Shown: positions 8,293 to 17,704, counted from the first letter of the stretch. The stretch: DNA of 64,000 bases from Bradyrhizobium liaoningense (GCF_018130825.1 NZ_JAFCJS010000004.1:62001-126000); one strand, 5' to 3'. Made by a program: numbers and translations. The notes: a model not told the origin generated them from the letters alone.

Positions 8293-11076
8293 CTAATGGC
8301 CGGTGGAGCGCCGGTTCATCTCCTCCAAAAGCTCTCGCATTGCGTCGAACTGCGTGCCAAAACCCTTCCAGTCGCCGGATTTCAATCGCTCCACCGCCTG
8401 ATTGTAACGATCGAGCGCCTCCCGTGCCTGACTCTCCGACGGGCGCGTGACAGGCATTTTCTCCTTCGTGCTCGAGACCGGCTGCACCGCGCCAGGCTCG
8501 GTGAACAGGGCTGACAAGGCCTCGTCGAGCGTCTCCTTCATCACCACGTGTTCACCGTAGGCTGCGATCACGCGTTTCAGCTCCGGCAGGTGTCCGTGCT
8601 CCGCTCGCAAATAGAGTGGCGTGACATAGAGGATCGAGTTCTCAATCGGGATCACAAGCAGGTTCGCACCGCGAATCACCCGCGAGCCCATCTGATTCCA
8701 GAGCGTGATCTGTTGCGATATCTCGGTGCTCTGATTGATCCGCGCCTCGATCTGGAACGGCCCGTAGACGAGCTTCTCCTTGGGAAACTCGTAGACAATC
8801 AGCTTGCCGTAGTCGGGCTCGTCGCAGCGTGCGGCCAGCCACGCGATCATGTTGTCGCGGCGGCTGGGCACCATGGGAAGCATGAGGAAGAACTCGGCCT
8901 GCGGCTCACCGGGCAGCCGCATGATGATGTAATATGGGGCCATCGTTGCAACGCCGCCGCCGCCCGGCTGCCGCGGAAACTGCCAGAGATCCTCGCGGTT
9001 ATAGAAAACGTCGGCGGCCTCCATGTGATAGCTCTGATAGAGCTGCGCCTGAATCAGGAACAGGTCCTCCGGATAGCGAATGTGCCTCTGCAGATCGGCC
9101 GGCATGACCGAGAATGGCTTGAACAAGTCCGGAAAAATCCGCCGCCAGGTCGCGGCGATGGGATCGCCGGTGTCCATGAGATAGAAGTCGACGGTTCCGT
9201 TATAGGCATCGACGGTGACCTTCACCGAATTGCGGATGTAGTTGAGATCCTGGTCTTGCGCCGGCTGCGCGGAGGGGAAGTAGGAACTCACCGTGTAGGC
9301 GTCCTGCATCCAGAACATCCGCCCGTTGCTGATGACCAGATATGGATCGTGATCGAGCCGGAGGAACGGAGCGATCGTTTGCACCCTTTCCCCGATATTG
9401 CGGCGGATCATGATCCGGCTGTCGGCCGTGACGTAGCTTGAGAGCAGCAGGTTCGGGTCGTTGAAGTAGTAAGCGAACAGGCCTCTCCACACCATCGCTC
9501 CTATCGGAACGCCGCCGGTACCGTCATAGGCCGCGTAAACATTGTCCTTTCCCTTCGGATAGTCGAACTCCGGCGTGCTCCCCTTGACGATGACGTAGTC
9601 GTCGCTTCGTTCGCCGTAGTAGATGCGCGGCTCGTGGATCTTGGGACCTCCATCCGCAACCGGAGGGATATCCCGCAAATAGAGTAGCGGCAGTCCCTCG
9701 GTGCTCTTGCGCGTGACCGGGCTCATCACCGCGCCATTGCCGTGAGTGAACAGCACGTGGCGGTTGACCCATGTCTGGGCATTCGGCGGCAGCAGCGAGG
9801 CCCCCAGTTCGCGGGCCGAGATCATGACGCTTTGGTAGGCGCCATCGAGCCAATAGCGATCAACGTCAAGGTGATGGAATTTGTAGTAGGTGCGGATCTC
9901 CTGGAGTTGCGCGTAGGTGTCCGACAAGGGCTGCCAGTCCCACAGCCTGATATTGTCGATTGTCGCCTTGTTGGCGTCGAGCGTCTTGGAGCTAAGCTTC
10001 TGTTCGGCAGCAAACGGCTTGGCTGCGATCCGATCGAGATTGTATGCCTGCCGGGTGAGCGCGATGTTGCGTTCGATATAGGGCCTTTCCAGCTCCAATT
10101 CGCTTGGCCTGACGAAGAACTGCCGGAACAGCACGGGAACCACGCCGGACAGCACGAAAGACCCGATCACGACAAGCAGGAACGCGGCGGCAGGAAGCCG
10201 GTAGGTGCGCACCCGCAGGTTTGCCCATGCGGCGAGAGCCGCGATGACGGAAAGTCCGATCATCAGCCACAAGGCCGGCAGCCCCATGTGGACATCGGTG
10301 TAACTTGCACCGACGACCACGCCGTTATCGCCGTAGAGCAGCAGATAGCGATCGAGAAAATAGGACCAGGCCTTCACCGCAAAGAGCAGACCGAGCAGCG
10401 CCGAGCCGTGGGCAATCACCGTCGGCGACATTGATCGGCGATGAATGTCGTATTCGATATCGCCGTGCACCCAGTAGATCGCTGCGGCGAAAAGCGCGCT
10501 CAGAACGAGCGCGAGCATCATCCAGTTCTTGATGAGGATATAGGCGGGCAGTGAAAAGAGATAGAACCCGATGTCCTTGTTGTAGAGCGGATCGTCTGCG
10601 CCGTATGGCAGCTGATAGACAAACCGCAGGAAGACGCCCCAGTTGCCGACTTCGGCCGATGCGACAAGCAGAGCGAGCAAAGCTGCGCCCCCTGCGATCC
10701 ACCGGGGCCACGGCAACCGGTCGCGCACAAGGGCAAGCAGATCCGGCGGCGCGTTGCCCGCGGCGCTCCACACCGAAGCGGCGACTAGCTGTGTCGACGG
10801 CCGCCGGGCAAAGCGCAGTGCGAGCCATCCGTTCAACCAAAGGATGACGGCGGTTCCCGTCCAGACCGCAAGAAAGACGACGGCTTTGGCGCCGATTGTC
10901 GTCCAGAAAACCTGCAGATAGCCGATCGAGGAAAACCACAGCCAGTCGACCAGGAAGTCGCTCGCGAGCCAGAGCGGGATCAGGCAAATCCCAATGACAG
11001 CGGCCGCAACAATGAGCCCGACCACGGCACTCTGCCTTGGTACCTTCCGTTCGGGTCCGGTGATCCCGATCGTCAT
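8293..11076 (-). CDS. UPF0182 (COG1615) large membrane protein
   Basis: A 927-residue inner-membrane protein of the UPF0182 family. About seven hydrophobic segments fill the first 320 residues (for example around residues 18-40, 60-85, 120-140, 175-195 and 300-325), followed by a long soluble C-terminal domain of about 600 residues, as in the whole family. The ATG at 11076 gives a short positively charged N-terminus before the first membrane segment; 28 more residues from 11160 look non-coding. It stands alone and is convergent with the hydrolase gene. Its function is not known; no catalytic motif is evident. Confidence 0.88.
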   Translation of the reverse strand: MTIGITGPERKVPRQSAVVGLIVAAAVIGICLIPLWLASDFLVDWLWFSSIGYLQVFWTTIGAKAVVFLAVWTGTAVILWLNGWLALRFARRPSTQLVAASVWSAAGNAPPDLLALVRDRLPWPRWIAGGAALLALLVASAEVGNWGVFLRFVYQLPYGADDPLYNKDIGFYLFSLPAYILIKNWMMLALVLSALFAAAIYWVHGDIEYDIHRRSMSPTVIAHGSALLGLLFAVKAWSYFLDRYLLLYGDNGVVVGASYTDVHMGLPALWLMIGLSVIAALAAWANLRVRTYRLPAAAFLLVVIGSFVLSGVVPVLFRQFFVRPSELELERPYIERNIALTRQAYNLDRIAAKPFAAEQKLSSKTLDANKATIDNIRLWDWQPLSDTYAQLQEIRTYYKFHHLDVDRYWLDGAYQSVMISARELGASLLPPNAQTWVNRHVLFTHGNGAVMSPVTRKSTEGLPLLYLRDIPPVADGGPKIHEPRIYYGERSDDYVIVKGSTPEFDYPKGKDNVYAAYDGTGGVPIGAMVWRGLFAYYFNDPNLLLSSYVTADSRIMIRRNIGERVQTIAPFLRLDHDPYLVISNGRMFWMQDAYTVSSYFPSAQPAQDQDLNYIRNSVKVTVDAYNGTVDFYLMDTGDPIAATWRRIFPDLFKPFSVMPADLQRHIRYPEDLFLIQAQLYQSYHMEAADVFYNREDLWQFPRQPGGGGVATMAPYYIIMRLPGEPQAEFFLMLPMVPSRRDNMIAWLAARCDEPDYGKLIVYEFPKEKLVYGPFQIEARINQSTEISQQITLWNQMGSRVIRGANLLVIPIENSILYVTPLYLRAEHGHLPELKRVIAAYGEHVVMKETLDEALSALFTEPGAVQPVSSTKEKMPVTRPSESQAREALDRYNQAVERLKSGDWKGFGTQFDAMRELLEEMNRRSTGH

Positions 11077-11272
11077 GGCTTGATCATAGCGGAAATGAGG
11101 GACGCCCGCCCCTCGATTTCGCGGTCGGGCGGCGCTCGCCAACTCTACCGCCGACAGCACTCGTATCCCGACGATCCCGGGTCTATAATCAGGTAGCCGT
11201 CCATCCTATGCCGATGGTCTGCAGGGAAGACCTCACGGTGGATGGTTTCCGTTCAGCATCGGAGGTGATGTC

Positions 11273-11743
11273 ATGGCCATTGCTCCCACGCTCCAGAAAT
11301 ACCTAGCCGCCGAGAACATCCAGTACGAGGTGATCCCGCACGAACTCAGCATGACGTCCGCTCGAACGGCCGAGGCATGCCATATCTCGGGCGACCGCCT
11401 CGCCAAGGGCATCGTGTTGCGGCGCGACGGCGGATACATGCTGGCCATCCTGCCCGCATCGCATCACCTCCGCCTGTCGGACCTGAGGACAAGCCTCGGC
11501 GACAATGTCCACATGGCCGATGAAACCGAGATCAATCGGCTGTTCAGCGACTGTGCACACGGTGCAGTTCCTGCCGTCGGCAAATGCTACGGATTGGACA
11601 TCATCGTCGACGACAGCATCGACGCACAGCCGGACATCTATATGGAAGCCGGCGATCATGAGACGCTGCTTCATATGGGTCACACGCAGTTTGCGCGCCT
11701 GACGGCCAACGCACCGCACGGGCGCTTCAGCGCGCATGACTGA
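11273..11743 (+). CDS. YbaK/EbsC-family aminoacyl-tRNA deacylase
   Basis: A 156-residue protein of the YbaK/ProX superfamily, which hydrolyses mischarged aminoacyl-tRNAs (such as Cys-tRNAPro) in trans. The core contains SARTAEACHISGDRLAKGIV with the conserved Lys, and a C-terminal GHTQFARLT strand. The ribosome site GGAGGTGAT stands just before the ATG. It differs from canonical YbaK in being closer to the group found next to CBS-domain stress proteins in rhizobia, so the substrate tRNA is uncertain. Followed 165 bases later by a CBS-domain gene on the same strand. Confidence 0.82.
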   Translation: MAIAPTLQKYLAAENIQYEVIPHELSMTSARTAEACHISGDRLAKGIVLRRDGGYMLAILPASHHLRLSDLRTSLGDNVHMADETEINRLFSDCAHGAVPAVGKCYGLDIIVDDSIDAQPDIYMEAGDHETLLHMGHTQFARLTANAPHGRFSAHD

Positions 11744-11908
11744 GGATTTTGTACACCGCCCATTGCCGTTGCGATCCTGGGCGGGAACTCTGGCCACGAG
11801 GTCGCCGTCATACTGTTCAGCAGGGTGGCGGCGAGAGCGTCTGAATTTTGTCCGGGGGTGCCGCTGCATTGCATCAACGCACTTGAAACCCACGAACGGA
11901 GGCTCGCC

Positions 11909-12328
11909 ATGAAAGTCAAAGACGTGATGCACAAGGGTGTCGACTGGGTCAGCCCCGACACCCCAATCACCGAGCTTGCCAAGCTGATGCGGGCGCATGA
12001 CATCGGCTGCATTCCGATTGGCGAGGATGACAAGCTGGTCGGAATGGTGACCGACCGCGACATCGTCTGCAAAGGACTCGCGAGCCACAGCTTCGATGCC
12101 GGCCGCGCGAAGGCGCGCGACGTGATGACCGAGGGCATCCATTGCTGCCGCGAGGACGATGACCTCGCCAAGGCGATGCACCATATGGAGAAGCTGCAGG
12201 TCCGCAGGCTGCCGGTGATCAACAAGAGCAAGCGGATGGTCGGCATCATCAGTCTGGGTGACGTCAGCCATTCCTCGTCAGGTGATATGCTGACCGAGAC
12301 CGTCAGGAGCGTTTCGGCGCATCACTGA
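11909..12328 (+). CDS. Tandem CBS-domain protein
   Basis: A 139-residue protein made of two CBS domains (about residues 5-58 and 70-125), a Bateman module that binds adenosyl nucleotides. Typical landmarks are KVKDVMHKG at the start, GMVTDRDIVCKGLA between, a second DVMTEG, and VGIISLGDVS at the end. The start at 11909 has CGGAGG at a good distance; the longer open frame upstream is not supported. Family members of this size often act as energy or redox sensors and are induced by stress. It lies between a deacylase gene and a convergent NERD-helicase gene. Confidence 0.9.
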   Translation: MKVKDVMHKGVDWVSPDTPITELAKLMRAHDIGCIPIGEDDKLVGMVTDRDIVCKGLASHSFDAGRAKARDVMTEGIHCCREDDDLAKAMHHMEKLQVRRLPVINKSKRMVGIISLGDVSHSSSGDMLTETVRSVSAHH

Positions 12329-12465
12329 ACTTGTGGCCGGAACCTACGGCTAGGGCTCCTCGCGATCGCCGCTCGAACAGGCGCTGAGGGGAGCCCGAGC
12401 CATGCGCTCGTCATGCAACCATCGCGCGGCGCAGAAGCTGCGGCGCGATGTGGTCGATTTTGCGC

Positions 12466-14283
12466 CTACGCAATCAAACGCTGCACCAATTCCGACTCAC
12501 TCGAGTACGTCAGGAACGCCTCGTGAGTCGCCCGGGTAATCCCAACATAGGTCAGCCGGACACATTCCTCGACGGTTTCGCCGTGGCGGCCAAGCAAGCC
12601 CAAGCCGGCAATAGCGACGCAGGGAAACTCCAGCCCTTTCGCGGTGTGCATGCTCAAAAACCGCACGGCCACCCGCTTGACCGAAACTCTGTTGCGATTG
12701 TCCTTGGCCATATCGATCGGCACATCATGCCTGGCGAGTATCTGCGCGACCCGCCCGCCGATCCAGTGCTCGGGGTAGAGACACGCCATCTGCGACCACT
12801 CGTACCCGGCCTTTTTCCTATCGAGAAACCACTCGGCGACGCAGTGAGCTTCTGCGTCGATGCTCACGCATCGCCGCACGGCCGGCTCCATGCCCTGCCG
12901 GCCCGCATCTTCGGGCAGCAGGATGGCGTGCTCATCGTCGGCCGTGATGCCCGGAGCGCCAATGACGTCCGCTGCGAAGCGTTTCGCGAAGGCAACGATT
13001 TGCGCGGTGTTGCGGTAGTTGACTTTCAATACGCTCGTTCTGCCCTTGGCCTCGATTCCGAGCTGACTCCATACCGGGCGTTCACGCCCCCTGTAGATGG
13101 CCTGGATGTCGTCGTAGACGACCATCAGCGCCTTCGTGCGCGGGTTCACCATCTTGGCCGCGAGCGCGAGCCATTGCGGCTCGAAGTCGTGTGCCTCGTC
13201 GATCAGGACAGCGTCGTACTGCTCCGTCGGGATATGGCCTTGATCTACCGCCTTCATGACCTCCGAAACGCTAGCAGCCAGTCGCTTTGCGTAGTCCGGA
13301 TATTCTCGCTCCGATGGGATGGGGACCCCATAAGTCCGCAGCATCCGGTAACACCAGGAATGAAAAGTGAGGACCTGAACGCGGTTCTCCACGCCTCTGC
13401 TCTGCATGGCATCCTCAAGCCGCCCGGCGATGCCATTGGCGTAACACAGGATGAGCACCGGCTTTGCTGCCGCACGTGCCAGATACTCGGCTCGAAAGGC
13501 AAGGATCAGGGTCTTGCCCGATCCGGCGACGCCGCGAATAATTCGATGCCCCTCTCCCAGACTGCGCGCGAACTGCTCCTGATGCAGGTCCATGACTGCA
13601 AGCGTCCGGTCCGAAGGATCGGCCGCAGGTGCGTCGTCCAGGGGCAACGCAATCTGTCGTATGCGGATTTCCGGAAAGAGCAGCGCCCTCAGGCGGTCGA
13701 ACTGCGGCATGGACAGCGGCTCTTCGGGCCGCGGATGAACCATGTTCCACAATCTGGTGCGGAATTCTTCGGGATCTGAGGTCTCCGTCATTTCATCCTT
13801 GAAAAGACACAGATGCCCGGCCAGCACCTCCTTGAGATTGGTCTGATCGAACTGCTTGCGCGTGATGTTCGTGAATACGGCCCCGAAGCCGAATGGAACA
13901 ATGGGCCGGCCCACAAAGCGATGACCATGCGGAAACAACAATTGTCCATCGCGCTCCAGCGTGCGTACGACCTCGAACGTATACCCGCGAGCCTGCTCGA
14001 GGGGATTGCTCTCCCGTACGACACCACGGCTGGTCAGCAACTCGACCTTCGTCTTGTCCGCCGAAACAATCGTCTCCAGGCGCCAGTCTTTCACCTCGAG
14101 CACGAGCAGGCCGTTCGCGGGATGAACGATGATAAAATCCGGATGCCGGTTGTGAGGGCCGACAGGGAGATTGTGCCAAACGACAGCGTTCTCTTCGAGG
14201 AAGTCCTTGAGCCGTTCCGCCAGTCGCAGTTCCCCACGACTGTCGAAGCGTGCGAAGCCGAGACTGGGGATCAGGGTGGCCAT
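12466..14283 (-). CDS. NERD nuclease-related domain plus UvrD-like SF1 helicase
   Basis: A 605-residue fusion. The N-terminal NERD domain (about residues 10-160) has a PD-(D/E)xK-like triad, Asp49 in HPDFIIV and Glu63-x-Lys65 in LEVKDW. The helicase part has Walker A GVAGSGKT (251-258), a DEAH box in LIDEAHDFE (about 361-369), and the late HTAKGLEFP motif of superfamily 1. Expected activity is DNA unwinding coupled to cleavage; the nuclease is predicted only. NERD-helicase fusions occur as DNA-processing or antiphage proteins. It stands alone, 119 bases downstream of tRNA-Glu on the same strand, an arrangement typical for accessory cargo, but no integrase is nearby. Confidence 0.85.
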   Translation of the reverse strand: MATLIPSLGFARFDSRGELRLAERLKDFLEENAVVWHNLPVGPHNRHPDFIIVHPANGLLVLEVKDWRLETIVSADKTKVELLTSRGVVRESNPLEQARGYTFEVVRTLERDGQLLFPHGHRFVGRPIVPFGFGAVFTNITRKQFDQTNLKEVLAGHLCLFKDEMTETSDPEEFRTRLWNMVHPRPEEPLSMPQFDRLRALLFPEIRIRQIALPLDDAPAADPSDRTLAVMDLHQEQFARSLGEGHRIIRGVAGSGKTLILAFRAEYLARAAAKPVLILCYANGIAGRLEDAMQSRGVENRVQVLTFHSWCYRMLRTYGVPIPSEREYPDYAKRLAASVSEVMKAVDQGHIPTEQYDAVLIDEAHDFEPQWLALAAKMVNPRTKALMVVYDDIQAIYRGRERPVWSQLGIEAKGRTSVLKVNYRNTAQIVAFAKRFAADVIGAPGITADDEHAILLPEDAGRQGMEPAVRRCVSIDAEAHCVAEWFLDRKKAGYEWSQMACLYPEHWIGGRVAQILARHDVPIDMAKDNRNRVSVKRVAVRFLSMHTAKGLEFPCVAIAGLGLLGRHGETVEECVRLTYVGITRATHEAFLTYSSESELVQRLIA

Positions 14284-14401
14284 GTTACGACCGCGAGCAC
14301 CATTGCAGACCACCTCGTGGGCTACTTGCGTAGCAGAGCGGTCTCTCCAGGCCCACATGGTTGCCTAGAGTGTGCAGCTTTTCAATGGCTTAGGATTTGT
14401 C

Positions 14402-14476
14402 TGGCGCTCCCTAGGGGAATCGAACCCCTGTTTCAGCCTTGAGAGGGCCGCGTCCTAACCGCTAGACGAAGGGAGC
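14402..14476 (-). tRNA. tRNA-Glu (anticodon CTC)
   Basis: On the minus strand the sequence folds into a cloverleaf: acceptor GCTCCCT (14470-14476) with AGGGAGC (14406-14412), T-arm AGGGG-TTCGATT-CCCCT, and an anticodon loop CTCTCAA giving CTC. CCA is encoded at the 3' end (14402-14404). The body closely resembles other bacterial tRNA-Glu genes. Confidence 0.93.
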
Positions 14477-14536
14477 GTGAGGCGTACGACATAGCCGCGA
14501 ATTTTGCCGGCGGCAAGGTGGGATTCTCGGGTTTCT

Positions 14537-14672
14537 CCCCGCCGTCGTCCCGGCGAAGGCCAGAACCCATTACCCCAAGACGCAATTGTTGCGCGCAGAG
14601 TTAACTCCGAGTCCCCGTAACCATACCCGCCTGTGGTTATGGATCCTGGCTTTCGCCAGGACGACGACGGGG
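14537..14672. repeat. Palindromic dispersed repeat, copy 1 of 2
   Basis: Complementary arms CCCCGCCGTCGTCC (from 14537) and GGACGACGACGGGG (to 14672) flank an internal section containing CCCATTACC and GGTTATGG. The arms share the core GTCGTCCCGGCG with the copy at 32216-32359. It sits between tRNA-Glu and a small membrane protein gene. Confidence 0.7.
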
Positions 14673-14691
14673 TGAGTTTCCGGGGCCTCCG

Positions 14692-15033
14692 TTACGGCTC
14701 ATTGGCAAATTTGAGCTTCCCAGCCGGCTTCAGAGTGTGGGCATCAAAAGTGCGGATCTCGGTGACCCCGCCGATATCGAGCGTGACCACGAGGCGATCG
14801 CCGGCGACCCCGGTCGAGACGATCCTGGCGCCCTTGGGCAGGGTGGCGATGACGTCGCCAGCCGCCTCGACCGCCCTTCCCTCCGACTTGAAAAGGCGGT
14901 AGCCCACCGCGATCAGAACGGCGCAGATCGCCAGCGCCGTGGTCAACCCCGCGATCAGCATCATCCGCCGCACCCGCGCGAACAGCGCGGCCTGCTCGGG
15001 GGTCGGTTCGGGAATAGCGGTTTCGGTCGTCAT
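14692..15033 (-). CDS. Small single-span membrane protein
   Basis: A 113-residue protein with one clear transmembrane helix at about residues 26-47 (MLIAGLTTALAICAVLIAVG), a short acidic N-terminus and a soluble C-terminal domain with ARIVSTGVAGDRLVVTLDI. The product probably faces the periplasm. The ATG at 15033 shares bases with the ATG of the divergent pseudouridine synthase, within the tetramer CATG at 15031-15034. I recall similar small proteins next to rluD in other Bradyrhizobiaceae, but I cannot name a function. Confidence 0.7.
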   Translation of the reverse strand: MTTETAIPEPTPEQAALFARVRRMMLIAGLTTALAICAVLIAVGYRLFKSEGRAVEAAGDVIATLPKGARIVSTGVAGDRLVVTLDIGGVTEIRTFDAHTLKPAGKLKFANEP

Positions 15034-16039
15034 GGAAAACTCTGGGTCAGCGCAAAGGTTGGAGGTTGTCGTCGCCGGCGACGAGGGCTCGCCCCGGCTC
15101 GACCGCGTGCTGGCGGCGCACCTCACCGAGCTGTCGCGATCGAGGCTGAAAGCCCTGATTTTGGCGGGCGCGGTGAGCCTGAAGGCTTCCGCCATCCGCG
15201 ACCCCGCTTATCACGTCGCCTCCGGCGATACGATCATAATCGACGTGCCGGAGGCCGCGCCCGCCGAGCCGAAAGGCGAGGATATCGCCCTCGATATCGT
15301 GTTCGAGGACGACGACATCATCGTCATCAACAAGCCCAAGGGCCTGGTCGTCCACCCCGCGGCCGGGCACGAGACCGGCACGCTGGTCAACGCGCTGATC
15401 GCCCATTGCGGCGCTTCGCTGTCGGGCATCGGCGGAGTACGTCGGCCCGGCATCGTGCACCGGCTGGACAAGGACACGACAGGGCTGATGGTGGTCGCCA
15501 AGAACGACCTCGCCCACGCCTCGCTGTCCGCGCAATTCGCCGACCACGGCCGCACCGGCGAGATGCGGCGCGGCTACATGGCCTTCGCCTGGGGGGTGCC
15601 GAACCGGCATCGCGGCACGGTCGATGCGCCGATCGACCGCCATCCGCATGCCCGCGAGAAGATGGCGGTGCGCCAGGGCGGCCGCGAGGCGGTGACGCAT
15701 TGGGAGATCCTGGAGAGTTTTGCAGGTCGCGACGGCAAGGGCGTGGCCGCCCTGCTCGCCTGCGAGCTCGAGACCGGACGCACCCACCAGATCCGAGTCC
15801 ACCTCGCCCATATCGGCCACCCCCTGATGGGCGACGCCGTCTATGGCCCGCATTTCAAGACCAAGGCGAACCAGCTGGGGCCGGAATCGCGGGAGGCCTT
15901 GACCGCGCTTGGGCGACAGGCGCTGCATGCTTATTTGCTGGTATTGGAGCACCCGAGGACGGGAGAATTACTCCACTGGGAGGCGCCTCTGCCGGAGGAT
16001 TTGCTTCTCCTGGAGGGTGCCCTCAAAGCGGCGCTATGA
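15032..16039 (+). CDS. RluA/RluD-family pseudouridine synthase
   Basis: A 335-residue enzyme that isomerises uridine to pseudouridine in 23S rRNA. An S4 RNA-binding domain covers residues 20-80, followed by the catalytic domain with HRLDKDTTG (143-151); Asp146 is the catalytic residue. GRTHQIRVHL near residue 255 is the conserved RNA-binding motif. The start MENSGSAQRLEVVV fits RluD relatives; an in-frame ATG 93 bases upstream would read through the divergent gene. RluD-like specificity (1911/1915/1917) is plausible, but RluC-type paralogues cannot be excluded. The rpoH gene follows about 220 bases downstream. Confidence 0.92.
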   Translation: MENSGSAQRLEVVVAGDEGSPRLDRVLAAHLTELSRSRLKALILAGAVSLKASAIRDPAYHVASGDTIIIDVPEAAPAEPKGEDIALDIVFEDDDIIVINKPKGLVVHPAAGHETGTLVNALIAHCGASLSGIGGVRRPGIVHRLDKDTTGLMVVAKNDLAHASLSAQFADHGRTGEMRRGYMAFAWGVPNRHRGTVDAPIDRHPHAREKMAVRQGGREAVTHWEILESFAGRDGKGVAALLACELETGRTHQIRVHLAHIGHPLMGDAVYGPHFKTKANQLGPESREALTALGRQALHAYLLVLEHPRTGELLHWEAPLPEDLLLLEGALKAAL

Positions 16040-16256
16040 CGCAGGCTACTTAAGAAAGCCGTTACATTACAAAAAGTTATAGCTGCCACACGGGGACGTG
16101 ACGTCAGCAATCCTTCCCTTTTCGACCCCCCATGGGGTATATTGCGCCTGCGTTGGAAATGACCAGCGCGGAACATCGCAGCCCGGCCGGCTTTGACACA
16201 GCGGTCGTCTGCCTGGCCCGCCGCTATCGGGGGCCTGAACCTTTGGAGGGCGCACT

Positions 16257-17156
16257 ATGGCCCGTACCGCTGCTTTGCCGGTCCTCAATGGAGAATCCGG
16301 CCTTTCTCGCTACCTCGCCGAGATCCGCAAATTCCCGATGCTGGAACCCCAGCAGGAATACATGCTCGCCAAGCGTTGGCGCGAGCATGACGATCGCGAC
16401 GCGGCGCACCAACTTGTCACCAGCCATCTCCGCCTCGTGGCCAAGATCGCCATGGGCTATCGCGGCTACGGCCTGCCGATCTCCGAGGTCGTCTCGGAAG
16501 GCAATGTCGGCCTCATGCAGGCGGTGAAGCGTTTCGAACCCGAGAAGGGGTTCCGTCTCGCCACCTACGCCATGTGGTGGATCAAGGCGTCGATTCAAGA
16601 GTACATCCTGCGTTCCTGGTCGCTCGTGAAGATGGGCACCACCGCGAACCAGAAGAAGCTGTTCTTCAACCTGCGCAAGGCGAAGAGCAAGATCAACGCG
16701 CTGGACGAGGGCGATCTCCGCCCCGACCAGGTCGCGACCATTGCCAAGCGCCTCGGCGTGACGGACCAGGACGTGATCGACATGAACCGCCGCCTCGGTG
16801 GCGACGCGTCGCTCAACGCCCCGATCCGCGATGACGGCGAAGCCGGCGAATGGCAGGACTGGCTGGTCGACAACACGCCCAACCAGGAAGCCTTGATGGC
16901 GGAGCACGAGGAGTATGATCACCGCCGTGACGCGCTGAACGGCGCCATGGGCGTGCTCAACCCGCGCGAACGCCGCATCTTCGAGGCCCGCCGCCTCGCC
17001 GATGAGCCGATGACGCTGGAAGACCTTGCCGCCGAGTTCGGCGTGTCGCGCGAGCGCGTCCGCCAGATCGAGGTCCGCGCCTTCGAGAAGGTGCAGTCCG
17101 CGGTCAAGGGCACGATCGCAAGGCAGGAACAGGCCGCGCTCGAAGCCGCGCATTAA
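16257..17156 (+). CDS. rpoH: RNA polymerase sigma factor RpoH (heat-shock sigma-32)
   Basis: A 299-residue sigma factor. Region 2 spans about 45-115, with SHLRLVAKIAMGYRGYGLPI and the -10 recognition segment ending TYAMWWIKASIQEYI; the RpoH-box region holds QKKLFFNLRKAKSKI; region 4 with the helix-turn-helix covers about 225-285 (LEDLAAEFGVSRERVRQIE). It directs transcription of heat-shock genes. GGAGGG lies six bases before the ATG. Rhizobia carry two or three rpoH genes and the sequence alone does not say which paralogue this is. A strong terminator follows the gene. No convincing promoter was found in the 217-base upstream gap. Confidence 0.96.
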   Translation: MARTAALPVLNGESGLSRYLAEIRKFPMLEPQQEYMLAKRWREHDDRDAAHQLVTSHLRLVAKIAMGYRGYGLPISEVVSEGNVGLMQAVKRFEPEKGFRLATYAMWWIKASIQEYILRSWSLVKMGTTANQKKLFFNLRKAKSKINALDEGDLRPDQVATIAKRLGVTDQDVIDMNRRLGGDASLNAPIRDDGEAGEWQDWLVDNTPNQEALMAEHEEYDHRRDALNGAMGVLNPRERRIFEARRLADEPMTLEDLAAEFGVSRERVRQIEVRAFEKVQSAVKGTIARQEQAALEAAH

Positions 17157-17200
17157 GCGAGGCTTGCCGCGGCAAGAGATTGGCGGATCGAAAGAGACGA

Positions 17201-17228
17201 AAAGCCGGCGGCAACGCCGGCTTTTTTG
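17201..17228 (+). terminator. Intrinsic terminator of rpoH
   Basis: An 11-pair stem AAAAGCCGGCG / CGCCGGCTTTT with loop GCAA is followed by further T residues, 45 bases after the rpoH stop codon. Confidence 0.92.
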
Positions 17229-17344
17229 TTGTGGGGTGTGGGCTGCGGGCACGTTTCGCGGAGTCGCCGGCGGGCCCTTGAACGCCTGCGACGGGTCGCC
17301 CGACAAACTCTTGTCGGGCCACATCCAGAGAACGGACACGCACC

Positions 17345-17686
17345 GTGTCGATCATCCTGCAATCCACCGTCGGCGGCTTCTCAGCCCAGTTCATGCGCAA
17401 GCTGCCGCTGGTCGAGCAGGCGATGCGCGAGCACGGGCTCGAGCCGTCCGAGTTCGTGATCTCCAAGGACTATGCGGGCACAGCGACGATCCCGCTCATG
17501 GGCCCGTTCTTCTTCAGTTACAGCGTGTTCTTCGGCGAGGAAACATTCACCGTCACCGAGCCGAACGACATGGTGTTCCTGGACTACTTCTTCAAACGCG
17601 TGCTCGCCGCCGACGGGCCACCGGAAGTGCCGCGGCGGCCGGGCTTGATCCGGCGACTGTTCAGCTGGATGGCGCAGCCGGTGTAG
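17345..17686 (+). CDS. Hypothetical protein
   Basis: A 113-residue protein from a GTG start at 17345, with a weak GAGAAC-type ribosome site. The sequence begins SIILQSTVGGFSAQF and has a moderately hydrophobic middle (IPLMGPFFFSYSVFFGEE) that might be one membrane or amphipathic segment; the C-terminus is Pro/Arg-rich and ends with an amphipathic stretch. I recognise no family. It lies after the rpoH terminator as a separate unit and is convergent with a peptidoglycan amidase gene. Confidence 0.6.
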   Translation: MSIILQSTVGGFSAQFMRKLPLVEQAMREHGLEPSEFVISKDYAGTATIPLMGPFFFSYSVFFGEETFTVTEPNDMVFLDYFFKRVLAADGPPEVPRRPGLIRRLFSWMAQPV

Positions 17687-17704
17687 TCGCTAAGGGCGCA
17701 CCTT

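Noticed and set aside
14939..15031. Extended N-terminus for the pseudouridine synthase
   Set aside because: The extra 31 residues lie antisense to the divergent gene and do not resemble RluD N-termini.
16120..16145. CCCCATGGGGTATATT upstream of rpoH as a heat-shock (RpoH-type) promoter
   Set aside because: A -10-like CCCCAT is present but no CTTGAA-type -35 at proper distance was found.
16193..16228. TTGACA upstream of rpoH as its promoter
   Set aside because: No -10 box at 16-18 bases; the closest CTATCG is too far, so no promoter is claimed.
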